A stretch of DNA of 64,000 bases. Origin: Rhytidiadelphus loreus (lineage: Eukaryota; Streptophyta; Bryopsida; Hypnales; Hylocomiaceae). Under the pieces are notes generated by a model. That model saw nothing but the letters and a program-made list of their open reading frames with translations, ran no database searches and was not told the origin of the DNA. This document shows, piece by piece, positions 61,508-64,000 of the stretch (position 1 is the first letter of the stretch; each line of letters starts with the position of its first letter). The position numbers were made by a program, and so were the translations under genes. The stretch spans positions 24,936,863 through 25,000,862 of the forward strand of contig OX344761.1 in NCBI GenBank assembly GCA_947034895.1. The letters run 5' to 3'.

Positions 61508-62121
61508 TCATGAACAACCATACGACCCATGCTGTACAAGGTGGCCTTGCTTGCGCAGCGTCAGTGGATTCTATTATGGACTATGGGCAGTACTTAATCT
61601 TGAGCACTGGAAACTTCCTTTGCTCCGCGGCTACGGCAAATTCCACAATGGACTTCTCAACGAAGTCCATTGATGATAATGCGGTGGATAGTCCTCCGAG
61701 TGGGAGGCCGCGTCCGCCACTTTCTTGCTCCCCGTCTCCACTCAGGTCTACAGGTCATCCTTCTTCTTCGTTGCTGTCTGATAGAGTGCCTCAAAGGATG
61801 CTTTACGGGGACGTTGAATGTACATTCCATCCAACTGCATTGAAGGCAGAGGTACCAGTGCGGACATGCCCGACACTCCCTATTGTACCATTGCTTCCAC
61901 AACAACGAGCGTTGTCTGAAGGGATTCAAATGAAGTGTTCACATGGTAGTATCTCCCGTAGTTGTTGCTCTACTCCTACATGGGATGCATGGGAGCGGAG
62001 GTCATTGAAATTGCAGCAGCGACAATTCATGCGTGAATACCGAAAGAAGGACAATGGATATAGTAGAGGACCGGAAATTTTGAAGGCGCTAGAAAACCTG
62101 AAGAGGAAATCTCACACATGA
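61508..62121 (+). CDS. Hypothetical protein, possibly a 3' exon
   Basis: A strong acceptor (TGTTTTTTCAG) precedes ATCATGAACAACC at 61508, and the frame then stays open to 62121. It encodes a Ser/Pro-rich stretch and a basic helical end (SLKLQQRQFMREYRKKDNG). It may be a separate gene starting at MNNHTTHAV, or a terminal exon of a gene whose first exon I could not place. No family recognised. Confidence 0.35.
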
Positions 62122-62555
62122 CACTTGTTCATGTAGTTCACTAGATTTACGTTGACGACTAATAATGGTATGGAGATATTTGGTAGTTCAAGCACAAAGG
62201 TTGCCAATTCACTGAATAGACTGAAAATGGTGGTTGCCAATTTTTTGCGTACTCGTAAACTGGAACACCTTTATGGTACATTTTTTTGTACAAAGTCGCA
62301 TTTCATTGTGATTGTACATTTACAGATTATATATATGTATATTCATTGGCTCCTTTTAGTAAATGGATATTTAAATTGTAATTAATGCATGATATCCAGT
62401 CATATTGTTACTGTATGCATGTTTTAAATGACTTTGCATTGCTTATTTTGTATTTACATTGACAGATTCCTGTTCAATTTTTGGATTGTAGTGTTTCTTA
62501 AAACTCTCATTTCAGTGGAAAACTCCCATTTTAATGAATATGATGTTAACCTAAC
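62122..62555. other. Spacer at the presumed inner/outer element junction
   Basis: No gene. TGTAC motifs typical of the outer element appear at 62276-62330, while palindromes of the inner block stop before 61.4 kb, so the junction should lie between about 61.4 and 62.27 kb. Confidence 0.45.
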
Positions 62556-63600
62556 TGCTGCATCCAACAAAGCACTTTTCCTTGCCAACAGTTCATTGGA
62601 GTTAGCCACCTTAACTAATTGCAACTCATACTTGAAGTTCTCAATAAATGCATGAATGACCTTGGCTTCCTGCGGCCGAGCATAGTAATCGGGTAGCAAA
62701 GGTGAAACACTATTATGGCGCAATATCCTCTCCATCACATCATTCCTACTTGATGGACCAGGGCAACATCTCAATTCCTGAACTAAATACTGCGCTACAC
62801 GAAGGGAGATCCGGTTGGACTCTCTCACTGATAATGCATCTTCCACCCCAACATCTGGAACGGCCGTTGCTAAAATCAATGTCTCCTCATGCCTCAGTCT
62901 CTCTCGTTCTCTTTGACAAGATTTCCTTTCTCTTGAGCTCTCAGCTATTGATGTTTGTTGCTCTTCTTGCAAGCGATCAGTAGCAGCCCTAGCTGCTGGA
63001 CCCGAGCGACCAATGCCCTGTCGCACACGTTGTCTCTTCGTTGTGTTACCCATTCTGGGCACCCAAGCAGAAGAACACGGAATTGTAAGACATAAACCCA
63101 TCAATCTTCTAGCAGCAAATCAGAGTACATAGTTCAGGAGTTGTGAAGCTAATACGATCCAAAATTACTGCATGTGAAATAAAGCCAACAGGATCATCGT
63201 TTCATGAGACTTCCACTACAACCTCACCTTCACAAATTGGCAGCAACACTCACTTTCTGAACACAACGGATCCGCAGCTGGCACTAGGAATCCCACTTGA
63301 AAGTCTCACGGAAGAAAGTGAAGGGGTCAAATCGAAGCTAGTAGTGGGATATGATACAATTGACTCTGAGCTATTGAAGAGAGAACGCCTCGGGGACTCA
63401 TCAATTGCGTTGCACCTCCCTATATAGAAATCAAGATTCCCTTGCTTCGAAACTGGGGTTTCCGAAATGTATCCAGAGTTACTAGTCTCACTAATCGAAT
63501 GGCAACAAAGAGAACTCATCTTAGTAGAAAGACTTGTAGTGAAGTATGATGTAATGAGCTTTTGAACAAGAACTACCGGGCGTTGTGTAGCTGTAGACAT

Positions 63601-64000
63601 TGTGCACACAAAATTGAGAAAACATAAGTGCTCGCGCTTTGTCCACGGCCACAACAAAAACCTAATTGCAGTTGTTTGGAAAGCTACAACATCCAGCCAA
63701 ACACAAACTACACAATAAATTAGTGCACCCCACCCCCCAAAGGAACCCAGAGGAGAGAGACGACGGAGAGAGACGATGGAGAGAGACGCAGCAGTGGCGG
63801 CGCATAAACAAAACTGCAGAAAACAGACCGGCGTCCAAGAAAACTCTGACTTTGCAGGATACGGTGGCCCAGCATTGAAGACATATTCCTCCTCTAAAAG
63901 TACAAAAATGTACTAAGAGTACTACTGGTATCAGAAAGATGTAGTGAAGCGCCAAACCCTTTTTAATGGAAAAATGTTTTTTCTCTGCATTCAACTTGAA
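63601..64000. other. Upstream region of the transposase gene
   Basis: It contains a purine-rich GAGAGAGACGA repeat at 63752-63790 and TGTAC-containing sequence near 63900. No gene is supported. The right end of the outer element was not found and may lie beyond the window. Confidence 0.4.

Larger units (their letters stand above)
40820..63600 (-). pseudogene. DDE-transposase-like gene of the outer element, split by an 18.7-kb insertion
   Basis: Exons: 63254-63600, 62556-63054, 43561-43860 and 40820-42721. Sums of 347, 499, 300 and 1902 nt keep one frame (1016 codons, including an internal TAG at 42290-42292). Exon 1 starts MSTATQRPVVL. Exon 2 is MGNTTKRQRVRQG... ending KSALLDAA. Exon 3 gives CWLGINGVRPLSHVLDTS... 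(helix-turn-helix-like) to HKQWVEPHLVHYLCDSQ. Exon 4 has a Cys-rich block (FERLKPWWVRKLKERNTC, then CCCIYHVEM) and an RNase-H-like region with HIDYAENY, YSDGCSAQFK and NFFESAHGKGEWDG, which supply candidate acidic catalytic residues. I know this family only as uncharacterised transposase-like proteins spread in plants and animals. Joining exons across 18.7 kb is inference from phase and family order; the local exon pairs are firm. Confidence 0.7.

Noticed and set aside
34415..62121. Stop-codon recoding (TAG/TGA read as amino acids)
   Set aside because: Host genes in the window terminate normally and the stops affect only mobile-type genes, so mutation is the simpler explanation.
43861..62555. 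LTR retrotransposon as the source of the inner block
   Set aside because: I found no reverse transcriptase, integrase, primer-binding site or long direct terminal repeats.

Overview
This is nuclear DNA from a land plant. The coding parts are split by GT-AG introns, spacers are AT-rich, and one gene is a recognisable plastid transcription factor component (PTAC10/PAP3). The mobile-element protein families on the right are, from memory, of types frequent in bryophyte and other non-flowering genomes, so a seedless plant is my best inference; the species cannot be settled from sequence alone. There are no bacterial operons, tRNA/rRNA genes or CRISPR arrays.

Left part (1-30 kb) is host-type sequence. 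A hypothetical two-exon gene lies at 2275-3345 (-), and a possible exon with a CxxCxGSG/CxxC zinc motif at 4891-5121 (-). A three-exon macro-domain protein follows at 6273-8892 (+). A four-exon plastid-targeted protein of unknown function is at 9895-11643 (-). The 14-exon PTAC10 gene is at 16188-21874 (-), and a two-exon coiled-coil protein at 27982-29231 (-). Spacers hold piggyBac-type MITEs, other inverted-repeat elements, a large foldback near 22.1-22.6 kb and local duplications. 29.3-34.4 kb is AT-rich, repeat-laden and gene-free.

Right part (34.4-64 kb) reads as two nested multigene mobile elements. The outer one has a coiled-coil/RING-like gene and a SUVR-like SET-domain histone methyltransferase gene (34.4-40.2 kb, +), convergent with a four-exon DDE-transposase-like gene (-). 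That transposase gene is cut in two: its first two exons are at 63.6-62.6 kb and its last two at 43.9-40.8 kb. All splice phases agree, and about 18.7 kb sits in the intron between them.

The inner block (43.9-62.5 kb) carries a DUF7869-type transposase-like gene (-, 47.4-44.5 kb). Divergent from it are a gene joining a ParB/DGQHR-like motif to a DNA-methylase-like glycine loop (+, 55.8-59.9 kb), an FCP1/HAD-phosphatase-like gene (+, 60.1-61.3 kb) and a small hypothetical (+). Between the divergent arms are tandem satellites of about 177 bp. A dispersed palindrome (arms GTGCAATTCAGGTCG / CGACCTGAATTGCAC) clusters just upstream of the two main genes, sits in both introns of the ParB/methylase-like gene, and has degenerate copies elsewhere in the inner block. 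In-frame stop codons of the CAG-to-TAG and TGG-to-TGA kind interrupt most of these genes, as expected of silenced, methylated elements. The palindrome system plus its two-domain gene is the best candidate for something undescribed.
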